The notes below the pieces were generated by a model. It saw only the letters and a list, made by a program, of their open reading frames with translations, ran no database searches and had not been told where the DNA came from. From positions 276,192 to 340,191 of the forward strand of contig NZ_BSTQ01000005.1 in assembly GCF_030269605.1 (NCBI RefSeq): 64,000 bases of DNA, given 5' to 3'. This stretch comes from Lentzea sp. NBRC 105346. GTDB taxonomy: Bacteria > Actinomycetota > Actinomycetes > Mycobacteriales > Pseudonocardiaceae. Made by a program: the position numbers and the translations under genes. Positions within the stretch are counted from its first letter, which is position 1. The number at the start of each line of letters is the position of its first letter. Shown piece after piece: positions 55,920 through 64,000 of the stretch.

Positions 55920-57196
55920 GCGTTCGCTCCAGCCAAAGCCTTGGAGTTCTGGTCGCAGAGCGCGAGGAACTCGTCCTTGAAGTACTTGATGCCACTGGTG
56001 ATCGGGCTGACCGCGCCGTCACCCAGCGCGCAGAACGAGCGGCCGAGGATGTTGTCGCAGACGTCGAGCAACGTGTCGATGTCGCCCGCCGTGCCCTCGC
56101 CGCGCACCATGCGCTGCAGGATCTGTACCAGCCAGTACGTGCCCTCGCGGCACGGCGTGCACTTGCCGCACGACTCGTGCTTGTAGAACTCCGTCCACTT
56201 CATGACGGCCCACGGCACGGACACGGTCTCGTTGAAGATCTGCAGCGCGGTCGTGCCCAGCATCGAGCCGGCCTCCGCGGCGCCCTCGAAGTCCAGCGGG
56301 ACGTCGAGGTGCTCGGCGGTGAACAGCGGCGTGGACGAACCACCCGGCGTCCAGAACTTCAGCGGGATGCCGTCCTTCATGCCGCCCGCCATGTCCAGCA
56401 GCTCGCGCAGCGTGGTGCCCATCGGCGCCTCGTACTGGCCGGGCCGCGTGACGTGACCGGAGAGCGAGAAGATCTTCGGGCCGGGCGAGCGCTCACGGCC
56501 CATCTCGCGGAACCAGTCCGCGCCGCCGTTGACGATGAACGGGACGGACGCGATGGTCTCGACGTTGTTCACGACCGTCGGCGCGGCGTAAAGCCCTGCC
56601 GTGGCGGGGAACGGCGGCTTGAGTCGCGGCTGGCCGCGGCGGCCCTCCAGCGAGTCGAGCAGCGCGGTCTCCTCGCCGCAGATATACGCGCCGGCTCCGG
56701 CGTGCACGACGACGTCGAGGTCGAAGCCGCTGTCGAGGATGTTCCGGCCGAGGTAGCCCTTGGCGTAGGCCTCGCGGACCGCCGCGTTGAGGCGGCGGAT
56801 GCAGTGCAGGACCTCACCGCGCACGTAGATCGCGGCGAAGTTCGCGCGGATCGCGTACGACGTGATGATGATGCCCTCGATCAACGAGTGCGGGTCGGCC
56901 ATCATCAGCGGGATGTCCTTGCAGGTCCCCGGCTCGCCCTCGTCGGCGTTGATGACGAGGTAGTGCGGCTTGCCGTCGCCCTGCGGGATGAAGCCCCACT
57001 TCATGCCGGTGGGGAAGCCCGCGCCGCCGCGGCCGCGCAGCCCGGAGTCCTTGCACTGCTGGATGAGCTGGTCGGGGTGGGCCTTCAACGCCTTGCGCAG
57101 GGCGGTGTAGCCGTCGGTGCGCTCGTACGTCTCGATGGTCCAGGACCTGGGCTCGGTCCAGCGCTTGGTGAGAACGGGAGTCAGCGGGTTTGCCAT
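55916..57196 (-). CDS. nuoF: NADH-quinone oxidoreductase subunit F
   Basis: 426 aa from ATG 57196. NADH- and FMN-binding subunit: [57 protein letters not shown], and the N3 cluster [16 protein letters not shown] with its final Cys in [10 protein letters not shown]. The longer open frame upstream is overlap with nuoE and is not used. Confidence 0.97.
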   Translation of the reverse strand: MANPLTPVLTKRWTEPRSWTIETYERTDGYTALRKALKAHPDQLIQQCKDSGLRGRGGAGFPTGMKWGFIPQGDGKPHYLVINADEGEPGTCKDIPLMMADPHSLIEGIIITSYAIRANFAAIYVRGEVLHCIRRLNAAVREAYAKGYLGRNILDSGFDLDVVVHAGAGAYICGEETALLDSLEGRRGQPRLKPPFPATAGLYAAPTVVNNVETIASVPFIVNGGADWFREMGRERSPGPKIFSLSGHVTRPGQYEAPMGTTLRELLDMAGGMKDGIPLKFWTPGGSSTPLFTAEHLDVPLDFEGAAEAGSMLGTTALQIFNETVSVPWAVMKWTEFYKHESCGKCTPCREGTYWLVQILQRMVRGEGTAGDIDTLLDVCDNILGRSFCALGDGAVSPITSGIKYFKDEFLALCDQNSKALAGANA

Positions 57197-57203
57197 GTCG
57201 TCC

Positions 57204-57920
57204 CTACTTCTTTTCCGGGATCGGCGGGAACTCGGCGTTCTCCGGCATGGCCGGTGCGTCCCAACCCTTTTCCTGCGCGAGCCGCGCGCCGCGCAGCGTC
57301 TCCGCCGCCGCGGACGGACCGTCCAGGTCCGCGTCCCGGCCCTCGAAGAAGCCCGCCAGCTGCAGTTCGGCCTGCTTGAAGTCGGTGAGCGGCGCACCGC
57401 GCGTCGGTGCGGGCTTCTCCCCGTTCTGCAGGGCCTTCACGAGTTCCAGCGCCGTGTCCGGCGTCTGGTTGTCGTAGAACTCGTAGTTGACCTGGAGCAC
57501 CGGGCCGAGGTCACACGCGGCGAGGCACTCGGCGTGCTCCAGCGTGATCGAGCCCGGCGTGCCCGGCTCGCCCGCGGTCTCCTCGTGGCCGACCTTCAGG
57601 TGGTCCTTGAGCTTGGCGTAGATCGCGTCGCCACCCAGTGCCGCGCACAGCGTGTTCGTGCAGACGCTCACCAGGTGCTCACCGCACGGGCGGCGCTTGT
57701 ACATGGTGTAGAACGTCGCGACCGCGCTGACCTCGGCCTCGGTCAGGTCGAGCTGGCCCGCGCAGAACCGGATCCCGGCCTGGCTGACGTAGCCCTCGAC
57801 CGACTGCACGAGGTGCAGCATCGGCAGGAGCGCGGACCTCGCCTGCGGGTAGCGGGCCATGATCGCCCGCGCCTTGTCGACGGTGTCCTGCTCGAACACG
57901 GTCTCTTGTGCCTGAGTCAT
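57204..57920 (-). CDS. nuoE: NADH-quinone oxidoreductase subunit E
   Basis: 238 aa from ATG 57920 (ATGA overlap with nuoD). Thioredoxin-like 2Fe-2S subunit with [13 protein letters not shown] and [18 protein letters not shown]-terminal extension of about 75 residues rich in Glu/Ala/Pro (residue 165 on) lengthens it beyond the E. coli form; a similar tail occurs in other actinobacteria. Confidence 0.95.
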   Translation of the reverse strand: MTQAQETVFEQDTVDKARAIMARYPQARSALLPMLHLVQSVEGYVSQAGIRFCAGQLDLTEAEVSAVATFYTMYKRRPCGEHLVSVCTNTLCAALGGDAIYAKLKDHLKVGHEETAGEPGTPGSITLEHAECLAACDLGPVLQVNYEFYDNQTPDTALELVKALQNGEKPAPTRGAPLTDFKQAELQLAGFFEGRDADLDGPSAAAETLRGARLAQEKGWDAPAMPENAEFPPIPEKK

Positions 57921-59287
57921 CGGTCGCAACCACCCATCACCGGGTCGATAGAGGCCACCGCGGCGATGACGTCGGCGACCATGCCGCCCTCGCACATCGC
58001 GGGCATCGACTGGAGATTCACGAAGCTTGGTTCCCGCACGTGGACGCGCATCGGACGCGTGCCCCCGTCGGAGACGATGTGGTAGCCGAGCTCACCGCGG
58101 GGCGACTCGATCGGCACGTACACCTGGCCCGCCGGAACGCTGAAGCCCTCGGTCACCAGCTTGAAGTGGTGGATCAGGGACTCCATGGACTGGCCCATGA
58201 TCTTGCGGACGTGCTCGAGCGAGTTGCCCATGCCGTCCGGGCCGATCGTGAGCTGTGCGGGCCACGCGATCTTGGCGTCCTCGACCATGACCGGACCGGG
58301 CTCGGCGAGCTTGTCCACGGCCTGGGCGATGATCTTCAGTGACTGGTGGATCTCCTCGACGCGCAGCAGGTACCGGCCGAAGCCGTCCGCCGTGTTCGCC
58401 GTCGGGACCTCGAAGTCGTACTGCTCGTAGCCGCAGTACGGCTCGACCTTGCGCAGGTCCCACGGCAGACCCGCGGAACGCAGGATCGGGCCGGTGACAC
58501 CGAGCGCGAGGCACGCGTCGACGGGCAGGTAACCGATGCCCGCCAGCCGGTTCTTCCAGATCGGCTGACCGGTGAGCAGCTTGTCGTAGTCCGGCAGCCG
58601 CTTGTTCATCAGCTTGAGGAAGCTGCGGATCGTCTCGATCGAGCCGTCCGGCAGATCCTGCGCCACACCGCCGGGGCGGATGAACGCGTGGTTCATCCGG
58701 AGACCGGTGAGGAACTCCAACAGGTGCAGGACTTCCTCGCGCTCGCGGAAGCCGGAGGTCATGCCGGTGAGCGCGCCGAGCTCCATGCCGCCGGTGGCGA
58801 GGGCCACGAGGTGCGAGCTGATCCGGTTGAGCTCCATGAGCAGCACCCGGATGACCTGCGCGCGGTTCGGCACGGTGATGCCGAGCAGCTTCTCCACGGC
58901 GAGGCAGTAGGCGGCCTCGTTGTGCAGCGGCGCCAGGTAGTCCATGCGGGTCACGAAGGTGACGCCCTGCACCCAGTTGCGGTACTCGACGTTCTTCTCG
59001 ATACCCGTGTGCAGGTAGCCGATGACGCTGCGGGCGTGGGTGACCGTCTCGCCCTCGAGCTCGAGCACGAGGCGCAGCACGCCGTGCGTCGACGGGTGCT
59101 GCGGGCCGAGGTTGATGACGATGCGCTCGTCGCCGGCCGCGTCGGTGAGGACGTCGTCCCAGTCACCGCCGGAGACCGTGTAGACGGTGCCCTCGGTGGT
59201 CTCGCGGGACTGCGCGGGTTCGACGGTGTCGCGCCCGGTCTCGCTGGTGTCCGTGCCGGTGGTGACGTCGGAAAGTCGTTCGCTCAT
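57917..59287 (-). CDS. nuoD: NADH-quinone oxidoreductase subunit D
   Basis: 456 aa from ATG 59287. Quinone-site subunit: [40 protein letters not shown], and the C-terminal [20 protein letters not shown] with DPVMGGCDR. About 50 residues of Ser/Thr-rich leader precede the domain. Overlaps nuoC and nuoE by 4 bp each. Confidence 0.96.
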   Translation of the reverse strand: MSERLSDVTTGTDTSETGRDTVEPAQSRETTEGTVYTVSGGDWDDVLTDAAGDERIVINLGPQHPSTHGVLRLVLELEGETVTHARSVIGYLHTGIEKNVEYRNWVQGVTFVTRMDYLAPLHNEAAYCLAVEKLLGITVPNRAQVIRVLLMELNRISSHLVALATGGMELGALTGMTSGFREREEVLHLLEFLTGLRMNHAFIRPGGVAQDLPDGSIETIRSFLKLMNKRLPDYDKLLTGQPIWKNRLAGIGYLPVDACLALGVTGPILRSAGLPWDLRKVEPYCGYEQYDFEVPTANTADGFGRYLLRVEEIHQSLKIIAQAVDKLAEPGPVMVEDAKIAWPAQLTIGPDGMGNSLEHVRKIMGQSMESLIHHFKLVTEGFSVPAGQVYVPIESPRGELGYHIVSDGGTRPMRVHVREPSFVNLQSMPAMCEGGMVADVIAAVASIDPVMGGCDR

Positions 59288-60024
59288 GAGTAGGACCGCC
59301 TCTGGTCCGGCGGAGGGATCTCCGCGCCCTTGTACTCGACCGGGATCCCGCCGAGCGGGTAGTCCTTGCGCTGGGGGTGGCCGTCCCAGTCGTCCGGCAT
59401 GAGGATGCGGGTCAGCGACGGGTGGCCGTCGTAGATGATCCCGAACATGTCCCACGCCTCCCGCTCCTGCCAGTCGGCGGTCGGGTAGACCTCGACGACG
59501 CTGGGCACGTGCGGGCTGTCGACGTCGACCGCGACCTCGAGCCGGATGCGGCGGCGGAAGGTCATCGACGTCAGGTGGTACACGGAGTGCAGCCGCTGCG
59601 GCACGTCCGCGCCGTAGTCCACACCGGACACCGAGCTGCAGAGCTCGAACCGCAGGGTCGGCTCGTTGCGCGTGATGCGGCAGACCTCGAGCAGCTGGTC
59701 CGGCCGGATGTAGAAGGTGATCTCGCCGCGGTCGACCGTCACCTGCTGCACGGTGTCCGCGGGCAGGCCCTTGTCCGTGATGGCGGAGAACAGCTCGTCC
59801 GCGACCTCGTCGAACCAACCGCCGTACGGCCGCTCGCTGGGCGCGGCGACGTGCGCGGGCAGCCGCAGACCGCCGAAGCCGGAGGTGTCGCCGGAGCCGC
59901 TGACACCGAACATGCCCTTGCGGGCCTTGCCGGCGGAGATCGGCGCCTTCTCGGCCGCGTCGGTCGTCTCGAGCCCCTCGACGGCGCGCTGGGCGCTGGA
60001 GTGCTCGTCGCCTGGCTGAGTCAC
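59284..60024 (-). CDS. nuoC: NADH-quinone oxidoreductase subunit C
   Basis: 246 aa from GTG 60024 (GTGA overlap with nuoB). The 30-kDa subunit region [20 protein letters not shown] and [20 protein letters not shown] is intact. An N-terminal extension of about 75 residues ([17 protein letters not shown]) makes it longer than the orphan copy at 27094. Confidence 0.95.
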   Translation of the reverse strand: MTQPGDEHSSAQRAVEGLETTDAAEKAPISAGKARKGMFGVSGSGDTSGFGGLRLPAHVAAPSERPYGGWFDEVADELFSAITDKGLPADTVQQVTVDRGEITFYIRPDQLLEVCRITRNEPTLRFELCSSVSGVDYGADVPQRLHSVYHLTSMTFRRRIRLEVAVDVDSPHVPSVVEVYPTADWQEREAWDMFGIIYDGHPSLTRILMPDDWDGHPQRKDYPLGGIPVEYKGAEIPPPDQRRSYS

Positions 60025-60572
60025 TTCTTCCTCGCAAAACGCTCGGAGGACGGAATGAGGTCGGTGCGGTAGCCGGAGTCGGCGAGCGCCTTGGCCCGGA
60101 CCGCGTTCAACGGCTCGTCCATGATCTTGGCGTGGATCTTGAGGATCGCGTCCATGAGCATCTCGGGCCGCGGCGGGCAACCGGGCAGGTACATGTCGAC
60201 CGGCACCACGTGGTCCACGCCCTGCACGACGGCGTAGTTGTTGAACATGCCGCCACTGCTCGCGCACACGCCCATCGCCAGCACCCAGCGGGGCTCGGGC
60301 ATCTGGTCGTAGATCTGCCGCAGCACCGGCGCCATCTTGTTGGTGACGCGCCCCGCGACGATCATCAGGTCCGCCTGCCGGGGCGAGGCACGGAACACCT
60401 CCATACCGAACCGCGCCAGGTCGTAGCGCGGTCCGCCGGTCGTCATCATCTCGATGGCGCAGCAGGCCAGGCCGAACGTGGCAGGCCAGAGCGAGGACTT
60501 GCGGGTCCAGTTGACCAGCTTCTCCACGCTGGCCAGCAGGATGCCGTTCGGGAGCTTCTCCTCGAGACCCAT
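60021..60572 (-). CDS. nuoB: NADH-quinone oxidoreductase subunit B
   Basis: 183 aa. N2-cluster subunit with the cysteines in [34 protein letters not shown] and [15 protein letters not shown]. Starts 7 bp after nuoA. Confidence 0.97.
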   Translation of the reverse strand: MGLEEKLPNGILLASVEKLVNWTRKSSLWPATFGLACCAIEMMTTGGPRYDLARFGMEVFRASPRQADLMIVAGRVTNKMAPVLRQIYDQMPEPRWVLAMGVCASSGGMFNNYAVVQGVDHVVPVDMYLPGCPPRPEMLMDAILKIHAKIMDEPLNAVRAKALADSGYRTDLIPSSERFARKK

Positions 60573-60579
60573 GACTTCC

Positions 60580-60945
60580 TCAGTTCCAGTCCAGGCCGCC
60601 GCGACGCCACACGTAGGCGTACGCGAAGCCGACCGTGGCGATGAACAGGGCGATCTCCACCAGCCCGAAGAAGCCGAGCTTGTCCGCCGCGATGGCGAAC
60701 GGGTAGAGGAACACCATTTCGATGTCGAACAGGATGAAGAGCATCGCCGTCAGGTAGTACGCGACGGGCATGCGGCCGCCACCCACGATCGGCTGCGGAC
60801 TCGGCTCGATGCCGCACTCGTAGGCATCCAGCTTGGCCCGGTTGTACCGCCTCGGGCCGATGTAGGGGGCCGCCGTCACCGAGAACAGGGCGAAGGCCCC
60901 GGCGAGGGCGAACATCAATACGAGGGGGAGGTAAGGGTCCAGCAC
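60580..60945 (-). CDS. nuoA: NADH-quinone oxidoreductase subunit A
   Basis: 121 aa from GTG 60945, preferred over ATG 60978 because [18 protein letters not shown] gives the usual NuoA length and follows AAAGGA. Three helices; [20 protein letters not shown] and [19 protein letters not shown] are conserved. First gene of nuoA-N. Upstream lie two Rex-type operators (61030-61079). Confidence 0.95.
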   Translation of the reverse strand: MLDPYLPLVLMFALAGAFALFSVTAAPYIGPRRYNRAKLDAYECGIEPSPQPIVGGGRMPVAYYLTAMLFILFDIEMVFLYPFAIAADKLGFFGLVEIALFIATVGFAYAYVWRRGGLDWN

Positions 60946-61003
60946 TCTCCGTCGTCCTTTCCTCGCGGTCGTCCGCACCCTAAGGGGCCTCGGTGCGGGC
61001 TTC

Positions 61004-61027
61004 GTTTGTTAGGCGGACCTAACAAAC
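61004..61027. promoter_or_regulatory. Inverted repeat in nuo leader
   Basis: GTTTGTTAGG-CGGA-CCTAACAAAC, perfect 10-bp arms, 59 bp ahead of nuoA. Could be a further operator (TetR-like spacing) or an RNA hairpin in the leader. Confidence 0.6.
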
Positions 61028-61029
61028 GC

Positions 61030-61047
61030 TTGTGAAACAGTTCACAA
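61030..61047. promoter_or_regulatory. Rex-type operator 1 of nuoA-N
   Basis: TTGTGAA-ACAG-TTCACAA, an exact 18-bp palindromic Rex site (TTGTG-N8-CACAA), extended by one more matching pair on each side to GC...GC. Rex senses the NADH/NAD+ ratio and controls nuo genes in Streptomyces. Confidence 0.85.
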
Positions 61048-61061
61048 GCAAGTTCAGCTTG

Positions 61062-61079
61062 TTGTGAAGTGATTCACAA
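61062..61079. promoter_or_regulatory. Rex-type operator 2 of nuoA-N
   Basis: TTGTGAA-GTGA-TTCACAA, a second exact Rex site; centres are 32 bp (about three helical turns) from the first, so two dimers could bind one face. A TACACT -10-like hexamer lies just upstream at 61091-61096 on the minus strand. Confidence 0.85.
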
Positions 61080-61370
61080 GGCCGGTGGCCAGTGTAGAAC
61101 TCGCCGAAATGGCGTACGTCACAGGGTCTGACCTGCGGCTTCTCTCGTTCGGACACATACGGAACTTGTTCGGTCCGTTTGTCGCCTGATTGGAGTAATT
61201 CTCGGCGGGTTTAGCAGGGGTTATGTCAGGTGGGCAAGGGGCGCTTCGTCGTCACATTTCACAGTGGATTGCTGGGGGGTGCTTGCTATTGCGTGCACGG
61301 TCTTGCGTTTGGGGCCACGTTGGCTGGCGGTGTCGTGGGGCGCTGCGTCTTCCGGGGGCGCCTTCGGCGC

Positions 61371-61491
61371 CGCGATTGGGCCTTGACTTGGGGCCCCTCG
61401 CGGCGTGGTGGGCCGGCTCCGCCGGCAGATGCAAGATCTGCCGGCCCGACAAGGGCTACCACGCCGCACCCCAAGTCAAGCCCCAATCGCG
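61371..61491. repeat. Large palindrome of a second type
   Basis: Nested inverted repeats: outer arms 61371-61393 / 61469-61491 (22 of 23 paired), middle arms GCGGCGTGGT/ACCACGCCGC (61400-61409 / 61458-61467), inner arms GCCGGCAGAT/ATCTGCCGGC (61421-61430 / 61436-61445) with a 5-nt loop. The arms share the CTTGAC-TGGGG wording of the other palindrome. No second copy in the window. Confidence 0.8.
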
Positions 61492-61570
61492 TTTCGTACG
61501 TGCCCACCAGACGCGCCCCACTCTGGGTGCGTGGTCGCCTTCGCTGCGGTCGCACATCCCGCCAACACGC

Positions 61571-61930
61571 GATGCGAAGCTAGCCCCCACTCCGCGCGCG
61601 CCAGCGCGCACAACCACCAGGTGGTGGGCCCCTCCCGTCGCATCGCAGGCGAAGCCCTGCCGCATCCGAGACCCCAGGTCAAGCACGCTTTTCGCTTGAC
61701 CTGGGGTCTCGGATGTGGCTGCCTCAGGTGCGATGCGACGGGAGGGGCACACCACCATCAAGGCGACCCACTACGAAACGACACCACGCATGGGCCCCTC
61801 TTTGAGCTGAGCCGGGGTCCGGGGCGGAGCCCCGAGCAGTAAAAGGCGACCACGCACGAAACCGGCAGCCAAGGAAAGTCAGCGCGTCGCACTAGCAACC
61901 CACCACGGGAACCGCCGCGTCAACACAAAC
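61571..61930. repeat. Extragenic palindromic element, copy 2
   Basis: Second copy of the element at 9014. Outer arms 61629-61647 / 61729-61747 identical in sequence to copy 1; inner arms 61664-61683 / 61695-61714 differ from copy 1 at four positions per arm, each change matched by the partner; loop CACGCTTTTCG identical. Followed by the same CACTACGAAACG and CCCCTCTTTGAGCTGAGCC stretches, a GGGG..CCCC hairpin (61815-61834) and the 47-nt tail (61884-61930). No coding potential. Confidence 0.85.
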
Positions 61931-62009
61931 GCAAGCCCCACAGGGGTCCCCCCGCAAGAAGCACCCCTTGCACATACCCAACCACAGGGGTCCGACAACC
62001 CAGGAGGCG

Positions 62010-63275
62010 TCAGGCGCTAGGCGCCAGCTTCGTAGCAGCCGTGATGACGCGATCCATAGCGTCCCCATCCTTGGGGTCGTACAACCCAGCCAGCAACTTG
62101 AGCACCAGCTTCATCAACGTCTTACGAGGCATCCCGTACTTGGTCGCAGTCCGCATGATCACCGGATTCCCGATGAGCTTCGAGAAGATGTTGCCCAACC
62201 GGTAGTAGGACCCAAGAGCCTGCTCGATCCGCAGCGGATACCCATGGAGAGCCTGCTCCCGGTTGTACCCGGTACGAGCCATGGCCTGCACGATCGACTC
62301 AGAGGCGATGCGCGCGGACTCCATGGCGTAGCCAATGCCCTCACCGTTGAACGGGTTCACCATCCCGCCCGCGTCACCAACGAGCACAAGCCCGTCCCGG
62401 TAATGCGGCTTGCGGTTCAGCCCCATCGGCAGAGCCGCACCACCGATGCGGGACGTGGCGTTCTCCTCCCGGAACCCCCACTCCTCAGGAGTGTTGTCCA
62501 GCCAGGAACGCAACAACGCGCGGTAATCCGTAGTGCCGTAGGCCTTCGAGGTAGACAGGATGCCCAGGCCCACGTTCACACTGCCGTCGCCCATACCGAA
62601 GATCCAGCCGTACCCAGGCAGCAGGGTGCCGTCGTTGGACCAAAGCTCCAGGTGCGACTCGAGGTAGTCGTCCTTGGTGCGCGGAGACGCGTAGTAGCGG
62701 CGAACCGCCACACCCATGGGCTTGGCGTCGTCCTTCTGCAGACCCACGGACAGGGCCAGACGCGCGGACACGCCGTCGCAGCCCACGACGATGGGAGCCC
62801 GATAAACACGGACTTCCTTCTCGGGCCCGACCTTGGCCTCCACGCCAACCACGCGGCCGCCCTCGACAAGAGCCTTGGTGACCGTCGTCTGCTCCTGCAG
62901 GCGAGCGCCCGCCTTGACGGCCGTGTCGGCCAGCAGGGAGTCGAAGTCCTGGCGGGGGCGGACGACGCCGTAGTTGGGGAACGTGGCCAGGTCCGGCCAG
63001 TCCAGCTCCAGGGTCACGCCGCCGCCGACCACGCGCAGACCGCGGTTGTGCAGCCAACCGGCTTCCTCGCGCGTGTCGATGCCCAGGTCGATCAGCTGCT
63101 TCACGCCGCGCGGGGTGAGGCCGTCGCCGCACACCTTCTCGCGCGGGAAGGTGCTCTTCTCCAGCAGCAGGACGTCGATGCCCGCGCGCGCCAGGTAGGT
63201 GGCCGCCGTGGAGCCCGCTGGGCCGGCACCGACGACAATGACCTCGGCGTCCTCGTTGGCTGCGCGCCTGCTCAT
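62010..63275 (-). CDS. menJ: Geranylgeranyl-reductase-family flavoprotein, menaquinone side-chain reductase
   Basis: 421 aa from ATG 63275 (AAGGAG at good spacing; ATG 63293 less so). FAD-binding Rossmann motif VIVVGAGPAGSTAATYLARA at about 11-30, PREKVCGDGLTPRGVKQLID, and the second FAD motif LVLVGDAGGMVNPFNGEGIG. Similar to mycobacterial MenJ (Rv0561c), which saturates one isoprene unit of menaquinone. It sits next to menG as in mycobacteria (Rv0558 region), which supports the menaquinone role. Confidence 0.88.
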   Translation of the reverse strand: MSRRAANEDAEVIVVGAGPAGSTAATYLARAGIDVLLLEKSTFPREKVCGDGLTPRGVKQLIDLGIDTREEAGWLHNRGLRVVGGGVTLELDWPDLATFPNYGVVRPRQDFDSLLADTAVKAGARLQEQTTVTKALVEGGRVVGVEAKVGPEKEVRVYRAPIVVGCDGVSARLALSVGLQKDDAKPMGVAVRRYYASPRTKDDYLESHLELWSNDGTLLPGYGWIFGMGDGSVNVGLGILSTSKAYGTTDYRALLRSWLDNTPEEWGFREENATSRIGGAALPMGLNRKPHYRDGLVLVGDAGGMVNPFNGEGIGYAMESARIASESIVQAMARTGYNREQALHGYPLRIEQALGSYYRLGNIFSKLIGNPVIMRTATKYGMPRKTLMKLVLKLLAGLYDPKDGDAMDRVITAATKLAPSA

Positions 63276-63321
63276 CCCCGACTCCTTGTGCATCCGTTCA
63301 CAAAGTCACTCGGGAACGAGT

Positions 63322-64000
63322 CTAGTTGGCGGTCCCTGAGGGTTTGGTCGCTCGGTGCAGGGCCACCATGCCGCCCGTCAGGTTGAACCAGGCGACGTCC
63401 TCCCAGCCCGCCTCCGAGATGAGCTCGCCGAGTGTGCGCTGGTCGGGCCACGCGCGCATGGATTCGGCCAGGTACTCGTAGGCCTCCGGGTTCGACGACA
63501 CGAGTCGGCCGATGAACGGGAGGATCCTCAGCAGGTACCGCATGTAGACGAAGCGGAACGGTCTGAAGACCGGGGTCGACACCTCGCAGATCACCATTCG
63601 GCCGCCCGGCCTGGTCACGCGGGCCATCTCGCGCAGGGCGGCGACGGTGTCCTGGAAGTTGCGCAGGCCGAAGGAGACCGTGACGGCGTCGAACGCGCCG
63701 TCGCGGAACGGCAGGCGCAGTGCGTCCGCGGCGACCTTCGGGACGTTGCGGTGGGCGCCGCCGCGCAGCATGCCGATCGAGAAGTCGGCGGCCACGCACC
63801 AGGCGCCGGACTCGGCGTACTCGACCGTGGACACCGCGGTGCCCGCGGCCAGGTCGAGCACCTTCTCGCCGGGACGGGCGTCGAGCACGCGCCTGCTCCA
63901 CTCCCGCCAGCGGCGGTCGAACCCGAGGGTCATCACCGAGTTCGTGCGGTCGTAGCCCTGGGCAACGCCGTCGAACATCGACGCGACCTCGCGCGGGTTC
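63322..64000 (-). CDS. menG: Demethylmenaquinone methyltransferase (partial, start beyond window)
   Basis: 225 codons visible; the N-terminal start is past base 64000 (reading continues [20 protein letters not shown]). Last step of menaquinone synthesis, C-methylation of the ring. UbiE/MenG motifs: [23 protein letters not shown] motif [37 protein letters not shown], and [14 protein letters not shown]. Ends 46 bp before the menJ start. Confidence 0.95.
   Translation of the reverse strand, partial: NPREVASMFDGVAQGYDRTNSVMTLGFDRRWREWSRRVLDARPGEKVLDLAAGTAVSTVEYAESGAWCVAADFSIGMLRGGAHRNVPKVAADALRLPFRDGAFDAVTVSFGLRNFQDTVAALREMARVTRPGGRMVICEVSTPVFRPFRFVYMRYLLRILPFIGRLVSSNPEAYEYLAESMRAWPDQRTLGELISEAGWEDVAWFNLTGGMVALHRATKPSGTAN

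Noticed and set aside
61230..61842. Several ORFs of 60-160 codons in the gene-free block before menJ
   Set aside because: All cross the palindromes, lack ribosome sites and have no recognisable domain.

Overview
The window is chromosomal DNA from a high-GC actinomycete. The gene order points to Pseudonocardiales (inference). It has the tRNA-Thr, tRNA-Met, rpmG, hadA, hadB, tRNA-Trp, secE, nusG, rplK, rplA order known from mycobacteria but without hadC. It also has a complete yrbE/mce cluster, a maleylpyruvate-isomerase-type (mycothiol-linked) enzyme, a menaquinone pathway and a 14-gene Complex I operon. I see no prophage, IS transposase or CRISPR array. Most genes are core or lineage-conserved.

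Layout. 1-8816 (minus strand): Mce lipid-import operon, ATPase mceG, yrbE permeases A and B, then mceA to mceF, nearly all coupled by 4-bp start/stop overlaps; mceF runs off the window. 8817-9498: a gene-free block with a large palindromic repeat and a 28-bp tandem repeat. 9499-14228: ribosomal/transcription block rplL, rplJ (with probable L10 leader), one opposite-strand membrane protein, rplA, rplK, nusG, secE, tRNA-Trp. 14514-16491: an MmpS-like protein, hadB/hadA dehydratase genes, rpmG (short) and two tRNAs. 16565-24118: a GGDEF/EAL protein with a dead GGDEF motif, PhzF and GNAT enzymes, a candidate SOS box beside a long hairpin, an ECF41-type sigma factor with its carboxymuconolactone decarboxylase partner, a mycothiol-type isomerase and a PP2C-like protein. 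24214-29418: tRNA-Tyr, yajQ, rmlA, htpX, an orphan nuoB-nuoC-nuoI trio and a LysR regulator. 29530-38197: membrane protein, transglycosylase, a trypsin-fold protein lacking two catalytic residues, a methyltransferase, an arsenic operon (arsR-aqpS-arsC / arsM), dimethylargininase with an AsnC regulator, and a crotonase. 38424-45446: 2-oxoglutarate:ferredoxin oxidoreductase korAB, a large Glu/Pro-rich sunset-domain protein, rarD and a polyprenyl diphosphate synthase. 45466-60945: nuoA to nuoN. 60946-62009: the nuo control region with two Rex-type operators, then a second gene-free block carrying another copy of the palindromic repeat plus a different large palindrome. 62010-64000: menaquinone reductase and menG (cut by the window end).

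Functionally the right half is a respiratory/menaquinone neighbourhood: isoprenoid chain synthesis, ring methylation and side-chain reduction make menaquinone, Complex I reduces it, and the Rex sites suggest NADH/NAD+ control. KorAB supplies reduced ferredoxin from 2-oxoglutarate.

The most unusual items are: (1) a repeated extragenic element at 9014-9345 and 61571-61930 whose long hairpin keeps perfect pairing through four compensated base changes while the loop stays identical; (2) the SOS-box/hairpin unit at 21339-21425; (3) the pseudo-trypsin; (4) the orphan Complex I trio beside a LysR gene. All calls come from reading the sequence; no searches or folding programs were run.
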